From Neoaliturus tenellus (Eukaryota; Arthropoda; Insecta; Hemiptera; Cicadellidae): a stretch of DNA of 64,000 bases. Positions 46,761-53,487 of the stretch are shown here, piece after piece. The stretch's first letter is position 1. Every line of letters starts with the position of its first letter. Location: NCBI GenBank assembly GCA_030545055.2, contig CM061533.1, positions 25,536,003-25,600,002 on the forward strand, read 5' to 3'. The notes beneath the pieces are model-generated. The model was not told where the DNA came from, made no database searches, and worked only from the letters and a program-made list of their open reading frames with translations. Both the position numbers and the translations under genes were made by a program.

Positions 46761-47486
46761 ATGTCATCGTATACAGTGTCATTGAGTGGAAATTCATCCA
46801 CATTGAAAAGTACGCTGTTCCCAGCATTGCGTCTATCCAAGGAACGATTATGGGAAGCGGCATTACTTGATTTGACTACCTACAACTCAATTCCCAATGT
46901 TACGGAAGGGAAGAATAATTTACTACATTATTATGAAACTAAGGATGCTACAGGAAAATACTCAGAATTGAAAATAATTACATTTCCTACTGGAGCTTAT
47001 GAAATTGATGATATAAACCAATTATTACAGAAACAACTCGGAGAAGACAATATTACCGTTAAAGGAAACAATAATACTTTAAAAGCAGAAATAACTTCAA
47101 AATATTATATTGATGTCAGCTTGGAACAGTCGATTGGCAGTTTACTTGGATTTACAGATACAAAAAAGAAAATCTTAACTCCTGGAACTACTCATTCAGG
47201 TGATTCAACTGTAACAATATTGAAAGTAAATAGTATCGATGTCACGTGCAACATTATACACGGATCGTATAGAGATGGAGTTAATCAACATATTTTACAT
47301 ACATTTTATCCAACAGTGGCTCCCGGTTTTAAAATTGTTGAGAAGCCACAAAACTTGATATACCTACCGTTAAACACCAGTTTCATTTCAGACATCGTAC
47401 TGAACATATTGGATCAAGACGGTCATAGTGTTGACTTTAGAGGAGAAACAATTACTATACGGATACACATCAGAGCAGCAACATAA
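46761..47486 (+). CDS. minor capsid (penton-like) protein (241 aa)
   Basis: Starts two bases after the protease stop. The upstream GTG in the same frame is ignored. The N-terminus has the pattern of Polinton minor capsid proteins: short strands, then WEAALLDLTTYNSIPNV, then a FPTGAYEIDDINQLLQKQL segment. This family forms single jelly-roll pentons at capsid vertices. The length is typical. It sits directly before the major capsid gene, as usual. No amino-acid change in copy B. Confidence 0.85.
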   Translation: MSSYTVSLSGNSSTLKSTLFPALRLSKERLWEAALLDLTTYNSIPNVTEGKNNLLHYYETKDATGKYSELKIITFPTGAYEIDDINQLLQKQLGEDNITVKGNNNTLKAEITSKYYIDVSLEQSIGSLLGFTDTKKKILTPGTTHSGDSTVTILKVNSIDVTCNIIHGSYRDGVNQHILHTFYPTVAPGFKIVEKPQNLIYLPLNTSFISDIVLNILDQDGHSVDFRGETITIRIHIRAAT

Positions 47487-47494
47487 AAGTCAAC

Positions 47495-47719
47495 ATGGGA
47501 TTATCATTTAAACCGCAACGGAAGAGTCGGGAGCTCAGTAGCTCCTCAACATTGGAAGAGTTAACATCGGACAACATTCGTTTTCTACAGAAGATTGGAT
47601 TGAAACTTAACAGCGATGGATATCCTGGATATATCTCAAGGACCAACGTTCGACGAAACACTATGGGAGAAGGAATATCACACGCACAACCCTTACACTT
47701 CATCAAAATTAAACAATAA
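47495..47719 (+). CDS. small ORF before and overlapping the major capsid gene (74 aa)
   Basis: ATG eight bases after the minor capsid stop. The first ~40 residues include SSSSTLEELTSDNIRFLQKIGLK written as a helical, Ser-rich leader, and the rest overlaps the capsid start in another frame. It is unchanged in copy B. It may be a separate small structural protein or a leader peptide that affects capsid translation. No function is claimed. Confidence 0.5.
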   Translation: MGLSFKPQRKSRELSSSSTLEELTSDNIRFLQKIGLKLNSDGYPGYISRTNVRRNTMGEGISHAQPLHFIKIKQ

Positions 47720-48842
47720 CGATGAAATAAGGATCCCCATTCAACAACAAGATATTTACACTTTACCGTGTGAAAGTTACTTGTACATCGAAGGACGGGT
47801 ATTAAAATTGGATGGAAAAACTGCTTCAACAGTTCCTTTTATAAATAACCCGATGGCATATCTTTTTGATGAAATAAGATATGAAATATCAGGGGTGACG
47901 GTTGATTCAACAAAAAAGGTTGGTTTAACAACGACATTGAAAGGATTAACATCATTAACACCGCATGAGAAGAATTCAATAGTCACCGCCGGATGGGTTG
48001 CCCCCGATAAAGACACTATAACACCAGCTTCCAACGGTCACTTTGATTTTCATGTACCTTTACGATTGCTTTTGGGATTCGCTGAAGATTACAAACGGGT
48101 AATAATAAATGTCAAACAAGAATTAGTATTACTCAGATCTTCAACTAATAAGGACTTGATACTTGCAGACCCTGCAACTACGGAAGATAAACTGGAATGG
48201 CAACTACAGTTGGATAAAGTTGTTTGGAGAGTACCTCATGTAAGATTGGCTGATGAACATAGAATCCTATTATTGAGAAAGTTGAAATCTGACCGTGATA
48301 TTGTGATGCCATTCCGAAGTTGGGAATTTCATGAATACCCTACACTACCTCAGACAGAACGACAAACATGGACCGTCAAGACATCAACTTACTTGGAACG
48401 AGCAAGGTACATAATACTCGGTTTTCAAACTAAGCGAAAAGATGTTATCACTGCAAATGCTGGTCAATTTGATCACTGTAAAATAAAGAATTGTAAAGTT
48501 TTCCTAAACTCTCAATTCTTTCCCTATGACAATTTGAATGTCATGTTCAGCAAAAAACGTTTTTCTATTTTATACGATATGTATGCAAGATTTCAACCGT
48601 CATATTATGGAAAGACTAATACACCACTATTATCACCTGACCAGTATTATTCCAAGGCTCCAATAATTGTAATCGATTGTTCAAAACAAAATGAATCGGT
48701 AAAATCATCAAGTGTGGATATAAAAATTGAAATGGAATTTGAAGAACCAGTAGCGGATGGAACTTCGGCATACTGTCTAATTCTACATGATAAAATAGTT
48801 ACTTACACACCGCTGACCGGAATTGTGAAGAATGTACTTTAA
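47616..48842 (+). CDS. major capsid protein, double jelly-roll type (408 aa)
   Basis: The N-terminal pattern is that of Polinton major capsid proteins: an acidic start, YHTHNPYTSS, then NNNDEIRIPIQQQDIYTLP and YLYIEGRV. A FINNPMAYLFDEIRYEISG segment follows, corresponding to the first jelly-roll. The second half (from ~220) includes the RSWEFHEYP and LGFQTKRKD segments. Such proteins form trimeric capsomers of icosahedral particles. It is somewhat short for the family. The start lies inside the preceding small ORF. Copy B has one change (Pro/Ser). Confidence 0.88.
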   Translation: MDILDISQGPTFDETLWEKEYHTHNPYTSSKLNNNDEIRIPIQQQDIYTLPCESYLYIEGRVLKLDGKTASTVPFINNPMAYLFDEIRYEISGVTVDSTKKVGLTTTLKGLTSLTPHEKNSIVTAGWVAPDKDTITPASNGHFDFHVPLRLLLGFAEDYKRVIINVKQELVLLRSSTNKDLILADPATTEDKLEWQLQLDKVVWRVPHVRLADEHRILLLRKLKSDRDIVMPFRSWEFHEYPTLPQTERQTWTVKTSTYLERARYIILGFQTKRKDVITANAGQFDHCKIKNCKVFLNSQFFPYDNLNVMFSKKRFSILYDMYARFQPSYYGKTNTPLLSPDQYYSKAPIIVIDCSKQNESVKSSSVDIKIEMEFEEPVADGTSAYCLILHDKIVTYTPLTGIVKNVL

Positions 48843-48871
48843 GAAGAATTGTATAACAACTGCAAATTTTT

Positions 48872-48988
48872 GAGGTTAGAATTATCTGCTTTAATTTTTG
48901 AGGTTAGAATTTCATTTGTGAAAGACAAGTTGAAAACAAACAATTATGTAATTGTATAAATTTCAAGGATTTTACGAAAAATATAAAA
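48872..48988 (+). promoter_or_regulatory. promoter region of the 49035 gene
   Basis: GAGGTTAGAATTA (48872-48884) is repeated as GAGGTTAGAATTT (48900-48912), followed by TATAAAA (48982-48988), 47 bases before the ATG. The same motif lies at the inner edge of the terminal repeats and before the leftward gene at 33094. Confidence 0.55.
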
Positions 48989-49034
48989 GCGAGAAAATAA
49001 TTAGTAGAAACTTCATTCTATCTTCAACCGTCGT

Positions 49035-49506
49035 ATGGGAAACATCATTCGCAAGATGAATTCTACTAACGGAGAAGAAAATACACCTCTAATGGATGAT
49101 AATAGTTCAGATATAGAAAAACAAGTTGAACGAGAAATGGACGAGTTCCTAAAATTCAACAAACATAAGAAGAGAGAAGAAGAAAAAGCTGAAAAAGAAG
49201 TAAAAAGGAAGAAGGTTGAAGTTAACATTACAACCAATATTTTAACAGAAGTATTTCTTCGGATTATCTACCCAATTTCTTCATGCATGACAAAAAGTAT
49301 ATCAGTTGGAATTTTAAAATCAATGGATTATTCACCAATTGTTATTTTAAATCATGGAAACAAAATGGTTACTTTCAGTGAAACTACTTGGGAATCTCTC
49401 ATGAAACATTTACATCTTTTGGAGTGCTATTTAAGTAACAACACATTTGGAAGAAGAACAAGATTAAGTTTATTGGAATCAAATATTGAAGTTGATATAG
49501 TAAAAC
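49035..49506 (+). pseudogene. 5' part of the 271-aa accessory gene, cut by copy B
   Basis: It matches the intact gene at 54168-54983 from the ATG through codon 157 with one change (Thr/Ile), then diverges at exactly the first base of copy B's terminal repeat. The reading frame meets a stop within the repeat (49509-49511). The remaining third of the gene is expected beyond the far end of copy B. Confidence 0.9.
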
Positions 49507-50137
49507 AGTAGTGTGTTTTGGTCACTTTTAAAACCGGCCACGTGCCCACCGGGCCACGTGCCGCGGCAGCTGGCGCCAGCTGCCATGTCACATAGCTTCC
49601 GGTGGGGGTTAGAGGGTATATATGAGATGCTGTAGTTATATTTTATGCCATATAGGTTGGGGTGGAGATGGCGATAGTGTTGGCGTTAGGGTGAAGTGAA
49701 TTTGCGCATAAAATTAAAATTAAAAGTTAGTTCAAAATTGAAATTCGTCGGTGTTAACGAAACTCTAACAGTTGAAGAAAAATTAAGAGTTAGTTCAAAA
49801 TTGAAATTCAAACTTATAACCGAGATGTAGAAAATATGTCAAGGTCATCCAGAGTAAGTTTTAAAAAATTCTATCCAACTATCACCAGAAATAGTTTTAA
49901 GTTGAAGTAGTTGGTGATAGCGGGATAATTGATTCGTGCCATGGGAGAGGTGTTTATCGTTTGAAAGTTGGCGATCGAATGAGAAGCGCCGCCTAGGGAG
50001 AGGGCTTATAAAACGGCAACCTTCCCCCACCACCCCTTCCCCCACTCCTTTAGACCAATAACCGGTCGCCGACTCTATGTGGTGAAACTGAACTAGACAT
50101 GGCGGCCGCCATGGATAATTATAACCTCAAACCTTAG
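49507..50137 (-). repeat. right terminal inverted repeat of copy B (631 bp)
   Basis: Same length as the repeat at 32126-32756 with about seven substitutions and no indel. It contains the 20-bp palindrome at 49565-49584, TCAAGGTCA at 49839-49847 and the CTATCACC/GGTGATAG hairpin near 49880-49923. The 66-codon frame inside it begins upstream of the local TATA and is not supported. Confidence 0.92.
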
Positions 50138-50578
50138 TTTTGCATTGGTGAGCATGAGCCACCCCCACTCCTTTACCTTTCTTTTATATTTTTAAAACCG
50201 AACAGATGTTCGGGCAGGTGTTGGGGGCAGAAATGTTAAAATATTGGGGTGGAGATGGCAATAGCGTTGGCGGTCGGTTGAACTGAATTTGCGAATAAAG
50301 TAACTAGGGTTGAACTAAAAGTATACATAAATTAAAAGTTAGTTGAAAACTGAAATTTGACGGTGTTAACAAAACTCTTAATAGTTGAACAAAACTAAAA
50401 GTTAGTTTAAAACTGAAATTCAAATTTATAAATAGGATCTGGAAAGTATGTCAAGGTCATCCAGAGTAAGTTTTAAAAAAGCCTACCCAACTACCACCAG
50501 AAATAGTTCTAAGTTGAACTAATTGGTGATAGTAGGATAGGTTGAAGTAACTTTTGAATTTTATTAGTGAACATACAA
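50138..50578. other. diverged duplicate of the inner terminal repeat
   Basis: From about 50249 to 50540 the sequence repeats the order of 49668-49930: TTGGGGTGGAGATGGC, GTTAGTT..AAAACTGAAATT, GGTGTTAAC, TCAAGGTCATCCAGAGTAAG (site 50451-50459) and the stem CTACCACC/GGTGATAG. Identity is clearly lower than between the terminal repeats. No gene is called. Confidence 0.6.
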
Positions 50579-50824
50579 TTAATGTGCAACAGCAGAGTTT
50601 AAACAAGTTGAACTTTTGTGATGAATTACAGAGTTGTAAATGCAAACACCGACGACGATGAGAAGGTAAATGCAGAGTCCCCAGATGATGTATTTGAAAA
50701 GCTTGAACAAATGTAACATTTCAAGTTGGTTTTCCCGTTCCATTTCCAATCGTTTAATTTCCAATTTCAATTTATCCTCTTCCATTCTAGTTACGAAGGG
50801 AACTTCATCCATCATATCCATCAT
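50579..50824 (-). CDS. small single-pass membrane protein (81 aa)
   Basis: Not recognised. Residues 15-40 form a charged amphipathic helix (KLKLEIKRLEMERENQ). One strongly hydrophobic segment follows (~44-65, YIIWGLCIYLLIVVGVCIY), then a short polar tail with Cys and His. This is the layout of a tail-anchored or small viral membrane protein. An AT-rich TTTATTTAA box and CCCCCCACCAC lie ~90-105 bases upstream, and a hairpin follows the stop. It is the last gene before the right end of the element. Confidence 0.6.
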   Translation of the reverse strand: MMDMMDEVPFVTRMEEDKLKLEIKRLEMERENQLEMLHLFKLFKYIIWGLCIYLLIVVGVCIYNSVIHHKSSTCLNSAVAH

Positions 50825-50908
50825 GATTGTGTTAGTGTTTGAAATTTTAGTGATGTTGATAGTTCAGAAGTCGAAGACGGAATAAGAAGTGAAAGGGAGA
50901 AATGTTAG

Positions 50909-50931
50909 TTAAATAAAGAAGTGGTGGGGGG
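50909..50931 (-). promoter_or_regulatory. C-box and AT-box before the membrane protein gene
   Basis: On the minus strand CCCCCCACCACTTCTTTATTTAA. A second CCCCCACCACTTCTTT lies just upstream (about 50945-50960), so the box is tandemly duplicated. Confidence 0.45.
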
Positions 50932-50940
50932 AAGGATGAA

Positions 50941-51207
50941 TTACAAAGAAGTGGTGGGGGAAAGACGTTGCTCTTCATTATTACCATCAGTAGTGTCAGA
51001 TGGTGCAGGAGTTAGATTTAGTAAACTGTCTTCGTCTAAACTTTCAACCTTATCACAAATAGGACAATCGTATGTTATTTCCAAATTCATTTTGATGGTT
51101 GTAAAATTATCTACAAGTTCTTGTAAAATATTAAAAATGTCTTGTAACTCTTCTTTAGAGTTTATTTCAAAACTAGAATTCATTCGGGCCAATGGAGAGT
51201 TGTTCAT
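50941..51207 (-). CDS. small accessory protein (88 aa)
   Basis: Not recognised. The core INSKEELQDIFNILQELVDN is helical, followed by IKMNLEITYDCPICDKVES with a Cys-x2-Cys pair. The tail is acidic and Ser/Thr-rich. The pattern of a Glu-Glu-Leu helix followed by a strand resembles the neighbours at 51284, 52208 and 52569. TATATAA lies ~50 bases upstream. Its stop lies close to the duplicated C-boxes of the next gene. Confidence 0.55.
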   Translation of the reverse strand: MNNSPLARMNSSFEINSKEELQDIFNILQELVDNFTTIKMNLEITYDCPICDKVESLDEDSLLNLTPAPSDTTDGNNEEQRLSPTTSL

Positions 51208-51254
51208 TGTTGGAGAGTCGGTGATGGAATGAGGATCGGCGCATAGGGAGGGGG

Positions 51255-51275
51255 CTTATATAATGGTGACCTTGA
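51255..51275 (-). promoter_or_regulatory. promoter of the 51207 gene
   Basis: On the minus strand TCAAGGTCA (51267-51275) is followed directly by TATATAAG (51255-51262), about 48 bases before the ATG. Confidence 0.55.
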
Positions 51276-51283
51276 GCAGGCGT

Positions 51284-51580
51284 CTAGGGAGGGGGGCTGT
51301 CTAGGGAGGGGGCTTTTATATGGGGAACCTTGAGCTTATGATTAAATAAAATGTTTAGTTCTTCTTCTTCGTCTTTTAATTCAATTATTTGAACCGAAGT
51401 AGTTGTTTCATCCTCTTCACTCGATGAAGAAAACAATTCACCAGGATTTAAATATTGAACTACAATTCTGAACCATCTTATAGGATATTCGTCAATGATA
51501 GAAAGTAAGTTTTGAAACAATTCTTCCATCTCTTCCCTGTCAGTTATTATATGTTCAAACTTGATAAATTTGTTTTCCAT
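51284..51580 (-). CDS. small acidic accessory protein (98 aa)
   Basis: Not recognised. I start at the ATG at 51580 because the TATA (51619-51625) lies between it and the upstream in-frame ATG at 51664. The N-terminal ~45 residues contain TDREEMEELFQNLLSIIDE and a strand (WFRIVVQYL). The middle is Ser/Glu-rich, and the end is Pro-rich. The TDREEMEEL helix places it in the same loose family as its neighbours. Confidence 0.55.
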   Translation of the reverse strand: MENKFIKFEHIITDREEMEELFQNLLSIIDEYPIRWFRIVVQYLNPGELFSSSSEEDETTTSVQIIELKDEEEELNILFNHKLKVPHIKAPSLDSPPP

Positions 51581-51618
51581 GTTGTTAGTTAGAGTGTTGG
51601 AAGTGGAATGATTTAATA

Positions 51619-51663
51619 TTATATAAAAATAAGAACTAGTGGTGGGGGGAAATCTCAAGGTCA
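51619..51663 (-). promoter_or_regulatory. promoter cassette of the 51580 gene
   Basis: On the minus strand, in order: TGACCTTGA (51655-51663), CCCCCCACCAC, then TATATAA (51619-51625). The ATG is 38 bases further on. Confidence 0.65.
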
Positions 51664-51686
51664 TCCAAATGAAGTTTTAAAAAAGA

Positions 51687-51706
51687 GTGTAAAACTGAAA
51701 TTACAC
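51687..51706. terminator. short hairpin at the end of the 51701 gene
   Basis: GTGTAA pairs with TTACAC around an 8-base loop and includes the stop codon of the leftward gene. It is weak alone, but in the same position as the other post-stop hairpins. Confidence 0.35.
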
Positions 51707-52057
51707 ATTTGATGGTTCTACAGGATCGGAATACCAATCTGATCTGTATTTACATCTTTTTATTATATGTGTACAAAAATCATCTTGATGAGAATTGGTG
51801 CGTTGACAATGAGCAAGATCTAGAGGGTGAAATTTGAAACATCTTTGAGGACAACATGTATGAAAATATCTTGATTTGTAAAATTTGAAAGTTCGCAATT
51901 CCGGTGGTGGTAGTTGTTTTGTTTTGCATTTGCAATAACAAGATCCGAAGAATTCACATTTAGTACAAGCTAACCCATCCACCATCATTGGTCCTAAATC
52001 TGTACACTGTTGTTCACAACAGTAACGAGGTTTGTACTTGTATTTTTGCTCTTCCAT
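51701..52057 (-). CDS. cysteine-rich accessory protein, probable zinc binder (118 aa)
   Basis: Not recognised. About fifteen Cys and several His residues occur in clusters: RYCCEQQC, LACTKCEFFGSCYCKCK, HTCCPQRC, LAHCQ and DFCTHIIKRCK. There is no signal peptide and the protein is basic overall, so zinc coordination in the cytoplasm or nucleus is more likely than a secreted disulfide protein. It is flanked by its own promoter cassette and hairpin. Confidence 0.6.
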   Translation of the reverse strand: MEEQKYKYKPRYCCEQQCTDLGPMMVDGLACTKCEFFGSCYCKCKTKQLPPPELRTFKFYKSRYFHTCCPQRCFKFHPLDLAHCQRTNSHQDDFCTHIIKRCKYRSDWYSDPVEPSNV

Positions 52058-52112
52058 GTTGACGCTGCGGAGTCCAGTGAAAGAATAAGAGTGTATAGTG
52101 TTGAATAGTGAG

Positions 52113-52154
52113 TTTTATGTACTGTGAAAAGTGGTGGGGGTAATTTCAAGGTCA
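52113..52154 (-). promoter_or_regulatory. promoter cassette of the 52057 gene
   Basis: Minus strand order: TGACCTTGA (52146-52154), ACCCCCACCAC, then CATAAAA (52113-52119). This is the same order and nearly the same wording as at 51619-51663. Confidence 0.6.
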
Positions 52155-52180
52155 TCCAAATGGAGTTTTAAAAAATTATA

Positions 52181-52196
52181 CCTTACAAGTGTAAGG
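52181..52196. terminator. hairpin after the 52208 gene
   Basis: CCTTACA, two bases, TGTAAGG: a perfect 7-bp stem 11 bases past the stop of the leftward gene, followed on that strand by a T-rich run. Confidence 0.45.
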
Positions 52197-52207
52197 ATTA
52201 TTAAAAT

Positions 52208-52438
52208 TTAGGAAGTTTGTTTCTCTTTGTTTTCTTCAGACTTTTTCTCTCTCTCCGCCTTAGCCATAGCAACAAGTTCTTCTGTTGATAATGGATGTAC
52301 TTCAGGAAATTTTAAAATTAATTTAGCTTGATATCCTTCTTTAGTTAATACATCTAAATCTTGGGTCATTTGTTCAATGGTGTTGTAGTCTTTTCCATAG
52401 ATTTTTCCATCAAGTTGAATCATCATTCTGTACAACAT
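52208..52438 (-). CDS. small accessory protein (76 aa)
   Basis: Not recognised. YNTIEQMTQDLDVLTKEGY followed by a strand (KLILKF) resembles the core of the 52829 gene product (ITTFEQLEDL...LLTGGY then LTVDV) and a segment of the 36349 product. The tail is Lys/Glu-rich. TATAAATA lies ~47 bases upstream. There is no TCAAGGTCA in its promoter, unlike its neighbours. Confidence 0.55.
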   Translation of the reverse strand: MLYRMMIQLDGKIYGKDYNTIEQMTQDLDVLTKEGYQAKLILKFPEVHPLSTEELVAMAKAEREKKSEENKEKQTS

Positions 52439-52484
52439 TTTCTTAAATAGGTCTTGTCGTGGTGAGAGCTGAGAAGCAAATGAT

Positions 52485-52492
52485 TATTTATA
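52485..52492 (-). promoter_or_regulatory. TATA box of the 52438 gene
   Basis: TATAAATA on the minus strand, 47 bases before the ATG. No C-box is seen in the ~70 bases in front of it. Confidence 0.5.
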
Positions 52493-52568
52493 CAAGTATC
52501 ACATCCTTTTTATTAACTCACATTGATCATGTGATTCTTTAGTTGTAGTTTTGTCTGTCAAAAGTTAT

Positions 52569-52829
52569 TCAACATTGGTAATACTTTTGGAACTTGATGT
52601 TATGTTGACCAGTTGGCGATGAAGAAGTTGTAGGTTGTGTAGAAATAAATATTTCATCATCGCAATATTTTGTTTTAGTGAACATCCTTGTATTAGTAGC
52701 ACTAACATCAACAGTTAAGTGATAACCACCGGTAAGTAAAACTCGCATTTCGTTGGTTAAATCTTCGAGTTGTTCAAAAGTTGTAATGGTGTTGGTATCA
52801 TAAGATGCACATTTGACTTTGAGAGACAT
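52569..52829 (-). CDS. small accessory protein (86 aa)
   Basis: Not recognised. Residues 14-42 (TITTFEQLEDL to TVDV) have the helix-Gly-Tyr-strand pattern shared with the 52208 gene. The remainder is polar with a Ser/Thr/Pro stretch. It has a strong promoter cassette, and a 14-bp hairpin lies further upstream, belonging to the previous gene. Confidence 0.55.
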   Translation of the reverse strand: MSLKVKCASYDTNTITTFEQLEDLTNEMRVLLTGGYHLTVDVSATNTRMFTKTKYCDDEIFISTQPTTSSSPTGQHNIKFQKYYQC

Positions 52830-52922
52830 CTTTTAGTTTTTATATTAAGCGATAGAGTGAGCGAGATGTGTACGGTACGAAAGGTAGTCGTAGACTGATG
52901 AATTTTACAAGTAGATTTTCGC

Positions 52923-52954
52923 TTTTATAATCACACACAAGTGGGTCAAGGTCA
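52923..52954 (-). promoter_or_regulatory. promoter cassette of the 52829 gene
   Basis: Minus strand: TGACCTTGACC (site 52946-52954) then TATAAAA (52923-52929), 94 bases before the ATG. Confidence 0.65.
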
Positions 52955-52974
52955 TCCCGTGGAATTTTTAAAAA

Positions 52975-53018
52975 AAGCAACATATTGTAATGTACAAAGA
53001 CATCACAATATGTTGCTT
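52975..53018. terminator. 14-bp hairpin after the 53103 gene
   Basis: AAGCAACATATTGT (52975-52988) pairs exactly with ACAATATGTTGCTT (53005-53018) around a 16-base loop. It stands between the stop of the leftward 53103 gene and the promoter of the next. Confidence 0.6.
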
Positions 53019-53102
53019 ATTTTAATTTTTTTTTGTTTTTTTCTTTATATCATATTTATTGAAAAACAATTACAAACAAATAGTTACAATGTTATGTACA
53101 AA

Positions 53103-53462
53103 CTAATCAGTAGTAGGTGTTACATGAATTGTAAGTTCAGTAGAGTTGTTTCCACTGGGTCCATGTGATACCAAATAGAGTGCGCCGGGTTGAATTATAC
53201 GAAGATCTTCATTTTGAAGTAGTTGTACGAAGCGCTTTGGTAAGAAGATCTGAAATTTTGCTTCATCACCAATTGTATAAGGTGCCTCGCTCAAAGTGCA
53301 ATTTATAGCATCACCTACTGAAGTTTCCATTTTCTTAATAGTATGAATGATGTAGTGTTTTTCTTCTTTTAGTTCAGAACATTTCTTCGTAGGTAGAATT
53401 GATGATTTAGAATGAGCGTTGAACTGATCAACTAAACTTTGAAGTAAGTTCTGTGATGCCAT
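53103..53462 (-). CDS. accessory protein, possible OB-fold DNA-binding type (119 aa)
   Basis: I start at ATG 53462 because the only TATA (53568-53574) is just 25 bases before the longer in-frame ATG at 53543, so a transcript would begin at or after it. The longer form would be 146 aa. The sequence KHYIIHTIKKMETSVGDAI, then FLPKRFVQLL, then ALYLVSHG, resembles a small protein family seen in several arthropod virus-like elements, which I suspect to be OB-fold single-strand DNA binding. That assignment is from pattern memory only. A perfect hairpin follows the stop. Confidence 0.6.
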   Translation of the reverse strand: MASQNLLQSLVDQFNAHSKSSILPTKKCSELKEEKHYIIHTIKKMETSVGDAINCTLSEAPYTIGDEAKFQIFLPKRFVQLLQNEDLRIIQPGALYLVSHGPSGNNSTELTIHVTPTTD

Positions 53463-53487
53463 ATTGATGTTGTTGTTAATCTTCTTG

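Larger units (their letters stand above)
32126..49506 (+). mobile_element. Polinton/Maverick copy A, 3' part displaced by copy B
   Basis: A virus-like DNA transposon carrying the full diagnostic gene set: protein-primed DNA polymerase B, DDE integrase, A32-like ATPase, adenain-like protease, and minor and major capsid genes, in one rightward series. The left end is a 631-bp terminal repeat starting AGTAGTG, in agreement with the AG start typical of Polinton ends. The right side stops at 49506, inside the gene that starts at 49035, where copy B begins. The polymerase has a 1-base deletion, so this copy cannot be autonomous. About 5 kb of its right arm should lie beyond copy B, outside the window. 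Confidence 0.95.

Noticed and set aside
32126..50137. The two 631-bp direct repeats as LTRs of a retroelement
   Set aside because: No reverse transcriptase or gag lies between them, the genes are those of a Polinton, and the second repeat is followed by the same genes in reverse. The repeats are terminal inverted repeats of two opposed copies.
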